Shown piece after piece: positions 17,480-27,490 of a stretch of DNA of 64,000 nucleotides. The stretch is from Bacteroidales bacterium (GTDB lineage Bacteria > Bacteroidota > Bacteroidia > Bacteroidales > UBA12077), in the NCBI GenBank assembly GCA_013138975.1, contig WTBR01000031.1:1-64000 (forward strand). The letters run 5' to 3'. The position numbers and the translations under genes are program-made. Within the stretch, counting starts at the first letter, position 1. Each line of letters opens with the position of its first letter. The notes below the pieces were generated by a model. The model did not search any database. It was not told where the DNA came from and saw only the letters and a list, made by a program, of their open reading frames with translations.

Positions 17480-20400
17480 ATGAAAAGAAATTTACTTAAC
17501 ACAAAATTGTTTGTCTTAATTATTAGCATGCTTATAAGTGCTTATAGTTTTGGACAAAAAGACACCTATGCATTCTCTGATGCCAAGGGTAATCAAGGAA
17601 TGACACTTAAAAGCTCTAAAGCAGAAGGAGTTAATATAGGTTATTCAATCAAAGAATTTTCTTTAACGGATAGAATGATTGAAAAAAATGTATTAAAAGC
17701 GATTGAAATATCCGGTAAATTTTTACCAGGTAATGAAGGTGCTCCAGACGTACCTAGTTATTCTACATATATAGCAGTTCCTAATGGCGCAACTGCTAAG
17801 TTAGAAATTGTTAGTATGCGAAAGGAAATTATTAAAAACGTTGATTTGGCTGCTGCTTTGGATATCCCTTTTGTAGGACAAGAACAAGCTAAATATAAAG
17901 AAAATCTGGAAATATATTCTAAAAATGCTTTTTATCCTGAAAATCCAATTCAAATCTCTGAAAAATCAGTAATCAGAGGAGTTGAAGTAGTAACATTAGC
18001 TATTTCACCATTTCAATATAATCCTGTAACAAAGGAATTAATTGTATACAGAGATATAGATATAAATGTAAACTTTGACGGTGGTAAAAGTGAATTTGGT
18101 GAAAATAGATTAAGAAGTCGATATTTCGAGCCAATCTTAAAAAACACTATCATGAACTATACTTCTTTACCAGAAGCTGACTATAGTGTTACAACAGATA
18201 GTAAAGCTACAGGTTGCGAATATTTAATTGTAGTTCCAGATGATGCTGCTTTTATTGCATGGGCAGACACAATTAAGCAATTCAGAACACTACAAGGTAT
18301 ACAAACCGATGTTGTTACTATAACTGAAATTGGTGGTAATAATATTACAACATTAAAAAATTATTTTATAAATGCATATAATAACTGGGATACTCCACCA
18401 GCAGCAGTTTTAATAATGGCTGATTATGGAACTTCAGGTGTTGGAATTACTTCTATGGAATATTCTCATCCATACCAAGGTACTTATATTACCGATAACT
18501 TTTATGCTGATGTAGTAAATAGTGATGGTTTACCAGACATAGCTTTTGCAAGAATGACAGCACAAAATGCTGCTCAATTAGAAGTGATGGTTACTAAATT
18601 TATTGATTATGAAATGAGCCCACCTACTGCTACAGATTTCTATGATCATCCAATTACAGCTTGTGGATGGCAAACAGAAAGATGGTTTCAAATTTGCTCA
18701 GAAACTATTGGTGGTTACTTAAAAAATGAACAAGGTAAAAATCCTGTAAGAATAAATGAAATTTATGATGGAACTCCAGGTTCTGTTTGGTCAACAGCTC
18801 CAAATACGGCTGACGTTGTAAATTATTTTGGAACTAATGGTTTAGGATATCTACCTGCAAGTCCTTTAACTTTAGGTAATTGGTCAGGTGGAGATGCTGC
18901 CGATGTTATTGCAGCTATTAACGATGGTGCTTTTATGCTTCAACATCGTGACCATGGCGCTAGCTGGGGTTGGGGTGAGCCAAGATTTGTAACTGATGAC
19001 ATTAGTGATTTAACTAATACTGATTTATCATTTATTTTTTCAATGAATTGTTCAACCGGTCAATTTAGTGATGCTGCAGAGTGTTTCGCTGAGAAATTTC
19101 ACAGACTTACATACAATGGCGAAAACGCCGGAGCTTTAGGTTTGATAGCTGCAACACAGGTTTCTTATTCATTTGTTAATGATGCTTTAGTTTTTGGAAT
19201 GTATGATTATATGTGGCCTGATTTTATGCCAAGTCAAAATACTATAACAGATTTAAATGATACTCCTGCAACATTATTACCTGGTTTTGCACTAGTAAAT
19301 GGAAAATATTTCCTAGCTCAGTCAAACTGGCCATATAACACTAGCGATAAAGCTATTACATACAATTTATTCCATTTACATGGTGATGCTTTTACAGTAA
19401 TTTACTCTGAAGTTCCACAAAACTTAAATGTTACGCATGCTTCTCAAGTTGCTGCTGGAGCAACATCTTTTACTGTTACTGCTGATGACAATTCTTTTAT
19501 CGCTCTTACAGTTAATGGAGAAATTATTGGAACTACTGAAGGTACAGGTTCTGCTGTAGCAATTACAATCCCTGCTCAAGTTGATGGAGCTTCAATGATT
19601 GTAACAATTACAAAACAAAATTTCTACAGATATTCATCTTCTGTATCAGTAATTGGAACACCTCAAGCTCCTGTTGCTAATTTTACAGCTAATCTTACAA
19701 CAGTTACTGAAGGGCAAAATGTACAGTTTACAGACCTTACAACTTATTTACCAACATCATGGTCTTGGACATTTACAGGAGGAACTCCTTCAACTAGTAC
19801 AGCTCAGAATCCTTCAGTTACTTATAATACTGCAGGAACATATCAAGTTACATTAGTTGCTACAAATAGCGAAGGAACAGATACTGAAATTAAAACAGGA
19901 TATATTACTGTTAACGGTCCACAAGCGCCTGTTGCTGATTTTACTGCATCAAGCACAACAATAACCTTTGGTGAATCTATTACTTTTACTGATAATTCAA
20001 CGAATACTCCAACTTCATGGGCTTGGACTATTAATGGCGGTACACCTTCTTCAAGTACAGTACAAAACCCAACGATAACATTTAATACTCCTGGTACTTA
20101 TACTGTTGCTCTTGTAGCTACAAATGTTGCCGGATCAGATACTGAAACAAAAGTAGATTATATAACTGTAAATGCAGTATTACCTTATTGTACATCACTG
20201 GCAACTTCTACAACCGTAATGTGGGCTTCAAATGTTCAAATAGGAAGTTACTCAAAATCTTCAGGTTCATCAGGTTATGCTGATTATACTTCTGAAACAG
20301 TTTCTGTTTCTACTGGTTTAACTTCTATTGTTTTAACTCCCGGCAAAGCAAGAAATAATTACAGAGGTTATTGGAAAATCTGGATTGACTTAAATCATGA

Positions 20401-20884
20401 TGGTGATTTTAGCGATGCTGATGAACTTGTATTTGATGCAGGTGCAACAAGTCGTTATGCAATTTCAAGTAATATGAGTATACCAACGTCAACAGCTAGT
20501 GTTACAACTAGAATGAGAGTTTCAGTAAAATATAATGCTGCTCCAACTGCTTGTGAAACTTTCGCATCTGGCGAGGTTGAAGATTATACAGTTAGCATTA
20601 GTTCTGGAGATTTTTCAGACCAAGCTATGGATGTTATGGATTTAGATTCTAAATCATTTGACGTATATCCAAATCCTACAGAGGGAATGCTTAATATCGA
20701 TTTAACCGGTTATAGTAATAATACCAATGTTAAAATACTTGATATTAATGGTCGCATAATTGAAAATTTCAATATGGAAGAAAACCATAAAACTTTAAAT
20801 ATCGAACGTTATAACACTGGAATTTACCTAATAGTAATTGAAGGTGAAAATAAAGTTGATTCAAAACGTTTTATTAAAGAATAA
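17480..20884 (+). CDS. gingipain-like C25 family protease, T9SS-secreted
   Basis: The 1134-residue protein has a signal peptide (about residues 1-25), a propeptide region, and a C25 peptidase domain (about 240-640). The catalytic dyad is read as His492 in LQHRDHGAS and Cys524 in FSMNCSTG; the 32-residue gap is like that of gingipains. Two PKD domains (about 730-810 and 815-895), a GEVED-type domain (about 900-1040; LNHDGDFSDADE and GEVEDYTV) and a type A T9SS sorting domain (YPNPTEGMLNI to the basic end KRFIKE) follow. It is exported to the cell surface or medium and degrades proteins. It stands alone with a strong terminator. Confidence 0.9.
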   Translation: MKRNLLNTKLFVLIISMLISAYSFGQKDTYAFSDAKGNQGMTLKSSKAEGVNIGYSIKEFSLTDRMIEKNVLKAIEISGKFLPGNEGAPDVPSYSTYIAVPNGATAKLEIVSMRKEIIKNVDLAAALDIPFVGQEQAKYKENLEIYSKNAFYPENPIQISEKSVIRGVEVVTLAISPFQYNPVTKELIVYRDIDINVNFDGGKSEFGENRLRSRYFEPILKNTIMNYTSLPEADYSVTTDSKATGCEYLIVVPDDAAFIAWADTIKQFRTLQGIQTDVVTITEIGGNNITTLKNYFINAYNNWDTPPAAVLIMADYGTSGVGITSMEYSHPYQGTYITDNFYADVVNSDGLPDIAFARMTAQNAAQLEVMVTKFIDYEMSPPTATDFYDHPITACGWQTERWFQICSETIGGYLKNEQGKNPVRINEIYDGTPGSVWSTAPNTADVVNYFGTNGLGYLPASPLTLGNWSGGDAADVIAAINDGAFMLQHRDHGASWGWGEPRFVTDDISDLTNTDLSFIFSMNCSTGQFSDAAECFAEKFHRLTYNGENAGALGLIAATQVSYSFVNDALVFGMYDYMWPDFMPSQNTITDLNDTPATLLPGFALVNGKYFLAQSNWPYNTSDKAITYNLFHLHGDAFTVIYSEVPQNLNVTHASQVAAGATSFTVTADDNSFIALTVNGEIIGTTEGTGSAVAITIPAQVDGASMIVTITKQNFYRYSSSVSVIGTPQAPVANFTANLTTVTEGQNVQFTDLTTYLPTSWSWTFTGGTPSTSTAQNPSVTYNTAGTYQVTLVATNSEGTDTEIKTGYITVNGPQAPVADFTASSTTITFGESITFTDNSTNTPTSWAWTINGGTPSSSTVQNPTITFNTPGTYTVALVATNVAGSDTETKVDYITVNAVLPYCTSLATSTTVMWASNVQIGSYSKSSGSSGYADYTSETVSVSTGLTSIVLTPGKARNNYRGYWKIWIDLNHDGDFSDADELVFDAGATSRYAISSNMSIPTSTASVTTRMRVSVKYNAAPTACETFASGEVEDYTVSISSGDFSDQAMDVMDLDSKSFDVYPNPTEGMLNIDLTGYSNNTNVKILDINGRIIENFNMEENHKTLNIERYNTGIYLIVIEGENKVDSKRFIKE

Positions 20885-20907
20885 ACTCACAATCATTTGT
20901 TAATTTT

Positions 20908-20937
20908 AAAGGGGATCTTTTCGAAGATCCCCTTTTT
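20908..20937 (+). terminator. strong rho-independent terminator
   Basis: Perfect stem AAAGGGGATCTT / AAGATCCCCTTT around a TTCG loop (20920-20923), followed by T residues. Confidence 0.9.
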
Positions 20938-21039
20938 ATATTTAAGTACATTATTTAATTTGTAAGCTTTATTAGAACAGGACAAGGTATTAAGCTATTC
21001 AGTAATTATAACTATTTTTATGCGTAATAATTAAATTAC

Positions 21040-21918
21040 ATGAAAACGTCTCTACTAAATATAGTTTTAATAATAATATTAATTCTGATAGGAATTCCCT
21101 GTAAAACCTATTCTCAGGATTTTCAACAGGAAAATTACGAAGTTTATTATCCTCTAAATAAGAATCCAACGGCTATTTGTATGGTAATTCATGGTTTAAA
21201 CTTAAAACCTTCTAAAATGGATTGGATATGCAACCAGATAATAGATCAGGGGGCTATCGTTATAAATATTGAACTGTGGGGGCATGGTAATAACCCAATA
21301 AATTGTACTGATTCATTTAATATTGAAAAAAAAATGGATCAATTTAAAAACGTTACTTGGGAACAATGGATACAAGATACAAAACCGGCTTTAGATTATA
21401 TTGATTTAATTAATAAAGATAAAAATCTCCCCAAATATTTATTTGGCTATTCATTGGGTGGACTAGTTGGAGCAAGTATTGAAAATGAATTTGATTATAA
21501 CTTTGATAAATATTTTCTTTTTGCTCCTGCATTAGAAATAAAATTTCTGCCCAATATTCTAATCCGGCTTTCTGGATTATTTCCTAAAATGGTGATAGCA
21601 AGTCGAGCACCTGAATTATATCGTGATAACATAGGTACACCAATTGCAGCATACAAGGCTCTTTTTTATGGAATAAAACGTTTCAAAAAGGAGAATCAGA
21701 ATTTAAATAACTGCTATATTATAGTAGATAAAAAAGATGAATTAGTGTGTAGTAAAAAATTAAAAAAATTAGCAAGTATTAATAATTATACAATAAATAT
21801 AATTCAACGTAAAAAAACTGATTGTACATATTGTAATTGTAAACATTTAATTATTGATGATAATTCTTTAGGTTCTCAAAGCGATATTGTTGTTAAGCAT
21901 ATCAAGTCATTTTTTTAA
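21040..21918 (+). CDS. exported alpha/beta hydrolase (lysophospholipase-like)
   Basis: The 292-residue protein has an N-terminal export signal (about residues 1-26, ending TYSQD). The alpha/beta hydrolase order follows: strand plus MVIHGLN (oxyanion region), the nucleophile elbow GYSLGG, a late Asp in IIVDKKDELV, and a C-terminal His in CKHLIIDD. It resembles serine lysophospholipase or monoacylglycerol lipase types. The sequence CTYCNCKH near the end adds three Cys not usual in the family. It is a single gene; the substrate is unknown. Confidence 0.7.
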   Translation: MKTSLLNIVLIIILILIGIPCKTYSQDFQQENYEVYYPLNKNPTAICMVIHGLNLKPSKMDWICNQIIDQGAIVINIELWGHGNNPINCTDSFNIEKKMDQFKNVTWEQWIQDTKPALDYIDLINKDKNLPKYLFGYSLGGLVGASIENEFDYNFDKYFLFAPALEIKFLPNILIRLSGLFPKMVIASRAPELYRDNIGTPIAAYKALFYGIKRFKKENQNLNNCYIIVDKKDELVCSKKLKKLASINNYTINIIQRKKTDCTYCNCKHLIIDDNSLGSQSDIVVKHIKSFF

Positions 21919-22268
21919 CAAAATAAATTAAGTGTTTTAGGAAAAGATTGCAAGTTCCTCTAAAAATAAGACTGTTTAAAGGCATACAAGAAAGAATTAG
22001 TTTCAAACAGTAATTGTCTGAATCTATACACTTTGCGTTAAATTAAATTACCCCGAGGCAGAACCCCGAGGTAATTAATTTAAACTTTATAGTTTTTTAG
22101 CAAGTAATCTGTAGTTTTTACATTTAAAGTCATACGAACAATGTTCGATACTAAAATATTGGAAAAAACTTCAAATTTATTAAAATTTTTGGGTGAGCAA
22201 GATTAACAATAATAAAGACAAAACGCCTCACTCACCTATAATATTTTTGTTCTTTATAAAAGTAATTA
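21919..22268. other. intergenic stretch between convergent genes
   Basis: It contains a short inverted repeat ATTACC..GGTAAT near 22048-22078 enclosing two CCCCGAGG words, possibly a terminator. No gene is seen. Confidence 0.35.
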
Positions 22269-22649
22269 TTACTGACTAATTAACCACTGTTTAGCTACTT
22301 CTTCATCCGTAAAATACTCAACGTTAATTCCGTATTTTGCTTTGGCATCTGCATTTACAGTATCCATACTTACTTTACCAAAGGTGTCATTTGGAACAAC
22401 AAAAGCAAAATGTTTTAGTCCGGAAATTTTTGCTTTTGGAAACCAAACTTCATCAACCCAAGCCTGAATTTCCATTGTTAAAACCTTCATGTTCTGAATA
22501 TTGTTCAATTGCTTGCAAACTGAATATTTTTTAAGCAATTCATTTGATTTTGAACCAGACTCTTTAAACTTTTCAGTGTTTAGGAATCCATTTATTTCAC
22601 AAATGACTATTTTAAGCTCCTCGTTAAAATAAGTTTTTGATTCTTTCAT
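22269..22649 (-). CDS. STAS/SpoIIAA-like cytosolic protein
   Basis: The 126-residue protein has alternating strands and helices (LKIVICEINGFLN, MKVLTMEIQAWVDEVWFPK, LKHFAFVVPND) and a C-terminal VEYFTDEEVAKQWL. That order is common in the short SpoIIAA-like/STAS proteins of Bacteroidota. No signal peptide. Such proteins lack enzymatic motifs and are thought to bind regulators or lipids; the role here is unknown. Confidence 0.5.
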   Translation of the reverse strand: MKESKTYFNEELKIVICEINGFLNTEKFKESGSKSNELLKKYSVCKQLNNIQNMKVLTMEIQAWVDEVWFPKAKISGLKHFAFVVPNDTFGKVSMDTVNADAKAKYGINVEYFTDEEVAKQWLISQ

Positions 22650-23149
22650 AGTAAATAATAATTAACGATTAATATTGTTTTTAGGTGGCAAATATATTTA
22701 TTTTTTTTTAAATACTCCATTAAATTGTTAATTAAATACCAATGATTAGTTAAACAAACGTCAGTCAAAATTACTAAGCAAGTTTCGATATTTTTTTTGA
22801 CCTTATTTCAAGAAAATGCTTTATGGACATGCTAGATTTGTTGGTGCAAAATGTTACGCCTGAAATTATTTTATTTAGGATTATTAATATTTATAGGAGT
22901 AAATTTGTTGAGAAAATATCTGGAAAGCATGCTTTTTAATGCTACTTATATTTTTTTTGCTTTTTATGCTCATTTTGAGCCCATATGGTGCTCTAAAATA
23001 TTTTGTAATAAAATGGTTTAACTTTTAAGTTGCATTCGTAAACACGCTTTAAAGCGCTTAAGAATGACTAAAATTGGATCTAAATTCAGACTCTGAAGCA
23101 GTTTTTAGATAAATTGATGTTATGTGCAAGCTAAAAAAACCAACGAGAA
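22650..23149. other. intergenic stretch between divergent genes
   Basis: AT-rich, no gene seen. It ends with GTTATGTGC (23119-23127), one arm of the inverted repeat that bounds the next gene. Confidence 0.4.
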
Positions 23150-24137
23150 ATGATAATACAAGAATTTAAGCATTTTAAAGGACAACATTGCGAAACGACA
23201 GCAACCGGAAGTCTTTTAACGCAAATCGGGATTGAATTATCTGAACCTATGTTATTTGGAATTGGAGAAGGACTTGGATTTATTTTTTGGAATATGAAGA
23301 TAATGGACTTCCCATTTATTGGCGGAAGAGTAAAGCCAGACGTATTAACCGAAAATATTTGCCGAAACTTAAATCTAAAACTCGAAGTTACAGAAACATC
23401 TTCTGTAAAAAAGGCTTGGGAAAATGTGACTAAACATATTAAAAATGGAAAAGCAGTTGGACTGAAATTAGATTGCTTTCATTTAGAATACTTTACCAAT
23501 AAATTCCATTTTGCAGGTCATTATGCTGCAATGTATGGTTACGACAATGAATTCGCATATTTGGTGGATACAGACCAACAAGATGGAAAAGTGAAAACGT
23601 CTTTAAAAAGTCTTGAATTAGCGAGAAATGAAAAAGGCCCTATGTCTTCGAGAAACAGGACTTATGCAATAAGCCGAAAAGAAATTGCATACGACTTGAA
23701 TAAAGTAATTAAAAAAGCGATTTACAATAATGCCGTGGAATTTCTCAATCCACCAATAAAAAACATCAGTTACAAAGGAATATTAAAAGCAAGTTCTGAA
23801 ATAAAAAAGTGGTTTAAAAATAGTAAGGACATTAAAGGCGACTTTCAGACAACAGCTATGCTAATGGAAAAGGCAGGAACAGGTGGTTCCATATTTAGAA
23901 ACTTGTATCGTGACTTTCTAAAAGAGAGTGCCGATTTATTGAATTCTAAAGAAATAAAAGAAGGTTATGTCGAATATTCTGAAATTGCAGGCCTTTGGAA
24001 AAAAGTCTCTGAATTATTTTACCAAGCGGGAGAAACAAAAGATATTAAATACATAAATCAAGCATCTGATATTCTAATTGATTTATCGGAACGGGAAAGA
24101 AACACAATGGAAAAATTAATGAAAGCCAGCACATAAC
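23119..24137. repeat. 9-bp inverted repeat bounding the BtrH-like gene
   Basis: GTTATGTGC at 23119-23127 and its exact complement GCACATAAC at 24129-24137 flank one gene, which fits almost exactly between them. The right arm overlaps the stop codon. This single-gene package layout recalls gene-cassette recombination sites; no integrase is present in the window. Confidence 0.45.
23150..24136 (+). CDS. BtrH N-terminal domain / DUF4872-type protein
   Basis: The 328-residue protein begins with HFKGQHCETTATGSLL, the start of the BtrH-type N-terminal fold (papain/C39-like, with a Cys-His arrangement). A His in FAGHYAAMYGYD and an Asp in AYLVDTDQQ follow, consistent with a Cys-His-Asp set. The second half is helical as in DUF4872. 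BtrH itself moves an acyl side chain in butirosin synthesis; homologs occur singly or with peptide clusters. It is a lone gene here, enclosed by the short inverted repeat. The substrate is unknown. Confidence 0.75.
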   Translation: MIIQEFKHFKGQHCETTATGSLLTQIGIELSEPMLFGIGEGLGFIFWNMKIMDFPFIGGRVKPDVLTENICRNLNLKLEVTETSSVKKAWENVTKHIKNGKAVGLKLDCFHLEYFTNKFHFAGHYAAMYGYDNEFAYLVDTDQQDGKVKTSLKSLELARNEKGPMSSRNRTYAISRKEIAYDLNKVIKKAIYNNAVEFLNPPIKNISYKGILKASSEIKKWFKNSKDIKGDFQTTAMLMEKAGTGGSIFRNLYRDFLKESADLLNSKEIKEGYVEYSEIAGLWKKVSELFYQAGETKDIKYINQASDILIDLSERERNTMEKLMKAST

Positions 24138-24692
24138 ACTTAAGCATCATTTTCGGTATTCCAGAAAATGTGCATTAAATTGAACTGACCCCGATTTGAA
24201 CCGGAACACTTTATATATTGTAGAATTGATTTTTTAGATTTTTGCTTTATTTGTTTTTTAAGTACTGTACTTGGATGAGATAGAGAGTACATAATATTTA
24301 TTAGCGTACTATTTTTACATATTTTATACAAATCCTCACAGAAATTATTTTATTTCAGATTTTACAATTTTAATTAGATGTACCTTTCGTACGACTACTT
24401 TAGTAAGTTGCATTTACTTCTAAAATTAAAGCATAATAAATAGTTTTATGATAAAGTATTAAGATAATTCAATTTACTACTTAACTTATCATTATTAAAA
24501 TGAAGAGTTTTGGTGGTTTGTAAACATTTTCCTACCTTCAAACTTTATTTAATTGGCGAAATAATGAGGCGCAATGGAGTTCTGCATGTTTCTTAAGTAA
24601 TAATTGTTATATTCTGGCATCATAGAGTTATAATGATTCCATAAAAAATTAGATATCTATTAAATAAAAGATTAATAATTAAATAAATTGAC
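24137..24692. other. intergenic stretch, no gene supported
   Basis: A 63-codon leftward ORF (24140-24331) is open but shows no domain, composition or context to support it. The rest is AT-rich and probably carries the promoter of the next gene. Confidence 0.4.
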
Positions 24693-25460
24693 ATGGATAA
24701 ATTAATACCAAAAATTATTTTAAGTTTTCTTATAATCTCAATTATGACCTTTTCTGAAAAAGCTTATACGAATAATAACCATTCAAGCATAAACTATGTT
24801 AGATACGGAATTTCTTGTGGAGAATCTGATGGAGATTGCAGTAGGAGTATACAGATTTCAGAAACAAAGATTAATTTTGAAAAAGGAGGCAAGAACGTAA
24901 ATAGTAAATCATCCAATAATTTAATTTCGGAGACTATTATTAATGAATACTGGGTGCAACTCGTAAATGCAATTGATTTTGATAACTTCATGCAACTAGA
25001 ATCTATAGTTAGTGCAGATGGTGATATCGAATGGATAGAAATAAAAAAGAAAGGTAAAATCTACAAAGTTACATTTGAATATGGAAATGAGCCGGAAACA
25101 TTAAAAGGCTATATTGGATTTTTAAGAACGTATATGGCTTCCTTTGAGATTGATTCATTAGGGGCAGTAAACTTTAATGAAAGAACACTTATTAATAAAG
25201 AAGGGAAGATTAAAAACTTTTTTTGTTCAAGAGGTTGTTCTCAATATGTAATTGAACTGATTGAAAATAATACTACTACCTACTATTTTGATAAGGATTT
25301 GGAATCTAAATACCAAAAAGATGGTTTGTCAATACGTTTTAATGGAGTAATACAATTTGATTCAACGGTAATAAATAAACCCTCACCAAGGGATATTCCT
25401 ATACCTGATTTTGTAGCGAAAAATATTAGAATGATTAACGTGAATATAAATACTGATTAA
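24693..25460 (+). CDS. exported protein of unknown function
   Basis: The 255-residue protein has a signal peptide (about residues 1-26). The mature part begins with a segment containing paired Cys (SCGESDGDCSR) and contains another pair (FFCSRGCSQYV), suggesting disulphides in the periplasm. Mixed alpha/beta composition. I do not recognise a family. It lies next to the M43 protease array but on the opposite strand, so a functional link is not shown. Confidence 0.6.
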   Translation: MDKLIPKIILSFLIISIMTFSEKAYTNNNHSSINYVRYGISCGESDGDCSRSIQISETKINFEKGGKNVNSKSSNNLISETIINEYWVQLVNAIDFDNFMQLESIVSADGDIEWIEIKKKGKIYKVTFEYGNEPETLKGYIGFLRTYMASFEIDSLGAVNFNERTLINKEGKIKNFFCSRGCSQYVIELIENNTTTYYFDKDLESKYQKDGLSIRFNGVIQFDSTVINKPSPRDIPIPDFVAKNIRMINVNINTD

Positions 25461-25660
25461 AAACTACAAAGCAATTTACGCTTAGGTATCTTATCCTGTG
25501 CTAAAAGCATTTGGTTAAATTAAAGTGCCAATTAAGATATTAGATGAAGATAATTTTTGACAGATTTGGCTTAATTTATGCAAAATCAGTACGTCGAACT
25601 CACATTATAAAAGAATCCATTAAAACACATTTTAATGGATTCCTTCTTTTGAGTTTAAAT

Positions 25661-25694
25661 ATAAAAAAACCAGAGAAGCGAACTTCTCTGGTTT
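25661..25694 (-). terminator. terminator of M43 protease copy 1
   Basis: Perfect 12-bp stem AAACCAGAGAAG / CTTCTCTGGTTT around a 4-nt CGAA loop (25679-25682), with a run of A to its left that gives the T run on the minus strand. Near-identical hairpins lie after the other two copies. Confidence 0.85.
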
Positions 25695-25753
25695 AAACTA
25701 TATTTTAAAAAGCTGTCAATCTTTTTTAAGACAAAAGTCTTTATTTTTTTTGA

Positions 25754-26773
25754 TTAAAGTACAAGACTTTCTCTAGCTCCACCTTCTACAAACAGTGCGC
25801 GCATTCTATCATTCTGACCTTCAGTAAACATATACATACAATCATCATAAACATAATCCATATAATTCATTGTCATATCATTTGATCTACAATGTACAAG
25901 TGGATATACAGGACAAGCCCAGTTAGGTTGGTCAGAAATAGGTGTATCTGCAACATAGTCATCACGATTACATTTTCCATCACCCCAGATATGACGTAAG
26001 TTTAACCAGTGACCTACCTCATGAGTAGCTGTTCTGCCTTGACCATAAACTCCACCTACGACACCAAAATAGTCTTTGCCAATTACTACACCATCAGTAT
26101 CAGGATCGCCACCAGGAAACTGTGCATAACCTAAAATACCGCCACCTATATCACAAACCCAAATATTTAAGTAAGTGCTTGGATCAGTTACATCTATTCC
26201 TCCTGAACTTGAATATTTCATTGCATCGTTAGTACCCCATTCGTCTAAAACAGAAATTTCTCTGTTAACTCCTGCAAGAACAAAAGTAATATCACAGTCT
26301 GATACAACAGGAGCAAATTCAGTTGGAGCCCCACTTGTATTTGGGTTTAAATTAGTGTAATCAATAGTTAAAACATCAATTTGAGAATTAATTACAGCAT
26401 CAGTTATCTCACCAATATAATCTTCAAGAATGTTTACAATTACAGGAATAGTAACAGGGCCTACATAAGGATCAATTACTGGAGGAGCTGGTTTCTTTTT
26501 TGTAATATCTCTGGTAAATTTTTCAATCTTATACATTTCATTTTCTAAACCAGGATTGTTTTTCAGTTTCTCATTAAGAACGTGCATTGTGTAACATGCT
26601 GGACCATGTTTGTGTGAACCTTTTGTAAGATTAGCTTCATCTGTATATGCAGACCAATCGCTCATGTCAATAGAAACAGTTTCGTCTTGAGGCACAAAAG
26701 TCTCAGTCTCCGTTTTCTGACAAGCTGTAAAACTAACAGCTACAACAGATAATAAAATAAAAATTTTTTTCAT
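25754..26773 (-). CDS. M43 zinc metalloprotease lipoprotein, copy 1
   Basis: The 339-residue protein has a lipoprotein signal ending in the lipobox VSFTAC (Cys18). A propeptide of about 90 residues precedes the catalytic domain with HEVGHWLNLRH (zinc His251, His255, His261; Glu252), where Asn takes the usual Gly place, as is common in Bacteroidota M43 enzymes. The Met-turn is TMNYMDY. It lacks a T9SS domain, so it is membrane-anchored. It is one of three tandem paralogs on the same strand; all three share the last residues ESLVL. It would cleave peptides or proteins outside the cytoplasm. Confidence 0.9.
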   Translation of the reverse strand: MKKIFILLSVVAVSFTACQKTETETFVPQDETVSIDMSDWSAYTDEANLTKGSHKHGPACYTMHVLNEKLKNNPGLENEMYKIEKFTRDITKKKPAPPVIDPYVGPVTIPVIVNILEDYIGEITDAVINSQIDVLTIDYTNLNPNTSGAPTEFAPVVSDCDITFVLAGVNREISVLDEWGTNDAMKYSSSGGIDVTDPSTYLNIWVCDIGGGILGYAQFPGGDPDTDGVVIGKDYFGVVGGVYGQGRTATHEVGHWLNLRHIWGDGKCNRDDYVADTPISDQPNWACPVYPLVHCRSNDMTMNYMDYVYDDCMYMFTEGQNDRMRALFVEGGARESLVL

Positions 26774-26818
26774 GTTTTTGCTTTTTTAGTTAGTAAATAG
26801 TAAATGTTTTAATTTCAG

Positions 26819-26842
26819 ATACATTTCTTTTGTAAAATGTAT
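26819..26842 (-). promoter_or_regulatory. conserved inverted repeat in the M43 copy 1 leader
   Basis: ATACATTT / AAATGTAT with an 8-nt spacer, 46 bases upstream of the start codon. The same element lies at the same distance upstream of copy 2, while the DNA around it differs more. It could be an operator or a leader RNA hairpin. Confidence 0.45.
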
Positions 26843-26903
26843 ATTTGGGTATTTTCGTGATAATTCAAATTAGAGATTGTTAGCATCAAATTTTCGCACA
26901 TTA

Positions 26904-26953
26904 ATATTCGTTGGTAATAAATTCATATTCGTCAAGTTACGAATTATATTCGT
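26904..26953 (-). promoter_or_regulatory. three ATATTCGT direct repeats, 21-bp phase (copy 1)
   Basis: ATATTCGT begins at 26904, 26925 and 26946, exactly 21 bp apart, about 130-180 bp upstream of the M43 start. Two-turn phasing of short direct repeats is typical of LytTR-type regulator sites (9-bp repeats, 12-13 bp spacer); the regulator is inferred, not seen. Confidence 0.55.
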
Positions 26954-27399
26954 AATACATAATTTATTTTCTTCATAAAGTATTTATAATATAAAAAAAA
27001 TGCTTGTTTTTAATTTTGGTTTCATTTTTTTATATTAGTATTAATATAGAGATAATGCTATTTACATCCTAAAATCTTAAAATAATAAAATCTTATTCCT
27101 TATGCCTTAAGTTTGTTTTTATGGATATTCAGGTAAATCATTATTTTATAAGTTTTTACTTATATTATTGTGGATGGAATTTTTTCTTTTTGAAGAGAGA
27201 TGTAAATATTCTAATATATAAGCTAAAGTGAGTTCGACGTAATAATTTAGCATTCGTGAAGTCTAATGTTCTTTTATGGGTAATATTCTGAGCTGATGTT
27301 GAATAATGCAAGCATTTAATAAAATTAAAATTTCATTACAATTTAAACTGTCATGGGGGTTTAGTGTACTAATAAAGAACTTATTTTGAGTTTAAATAT

Positions 27400-27432
27400 A
27401 AAAAAAACAGAGAAGCATGCTTCTCTGTTTTT
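27400..27432. terminator. terminator of M43 copy 2, bidirectional
   Basis: Perfect palindrome AACAGAGAAGC / GCTTCTCTGTT centred near 27418, flanked by A on the left and T on the right. Confidence 0.85.
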
Positions 27433-27490
27433 TTTTTATTTAAAATACCCTATCAACCTATTTTAGGATGACTAGTTTTCTTATTTCATA

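Larger units (their letters stand above)
26774..27490. other. upstream region of M43 copy 1
   Basis: No gene. From the M43 start outward it holds an inverted repeat (26819-26842), three ATATTCGT direct repeats (26904-26953), a GTGAGTTCGACGTA word (27228-27241) whose exact complement lies at 25590-25603 beyond the gene's other end, and the terminator of copy 2. Confidence 0.5.

Noticed and set aside
24140..24331. 63-codon leftward ORF after the BtrH-like gene
   Set aside because: No domain, low-complexity AT-driven composition and no context.
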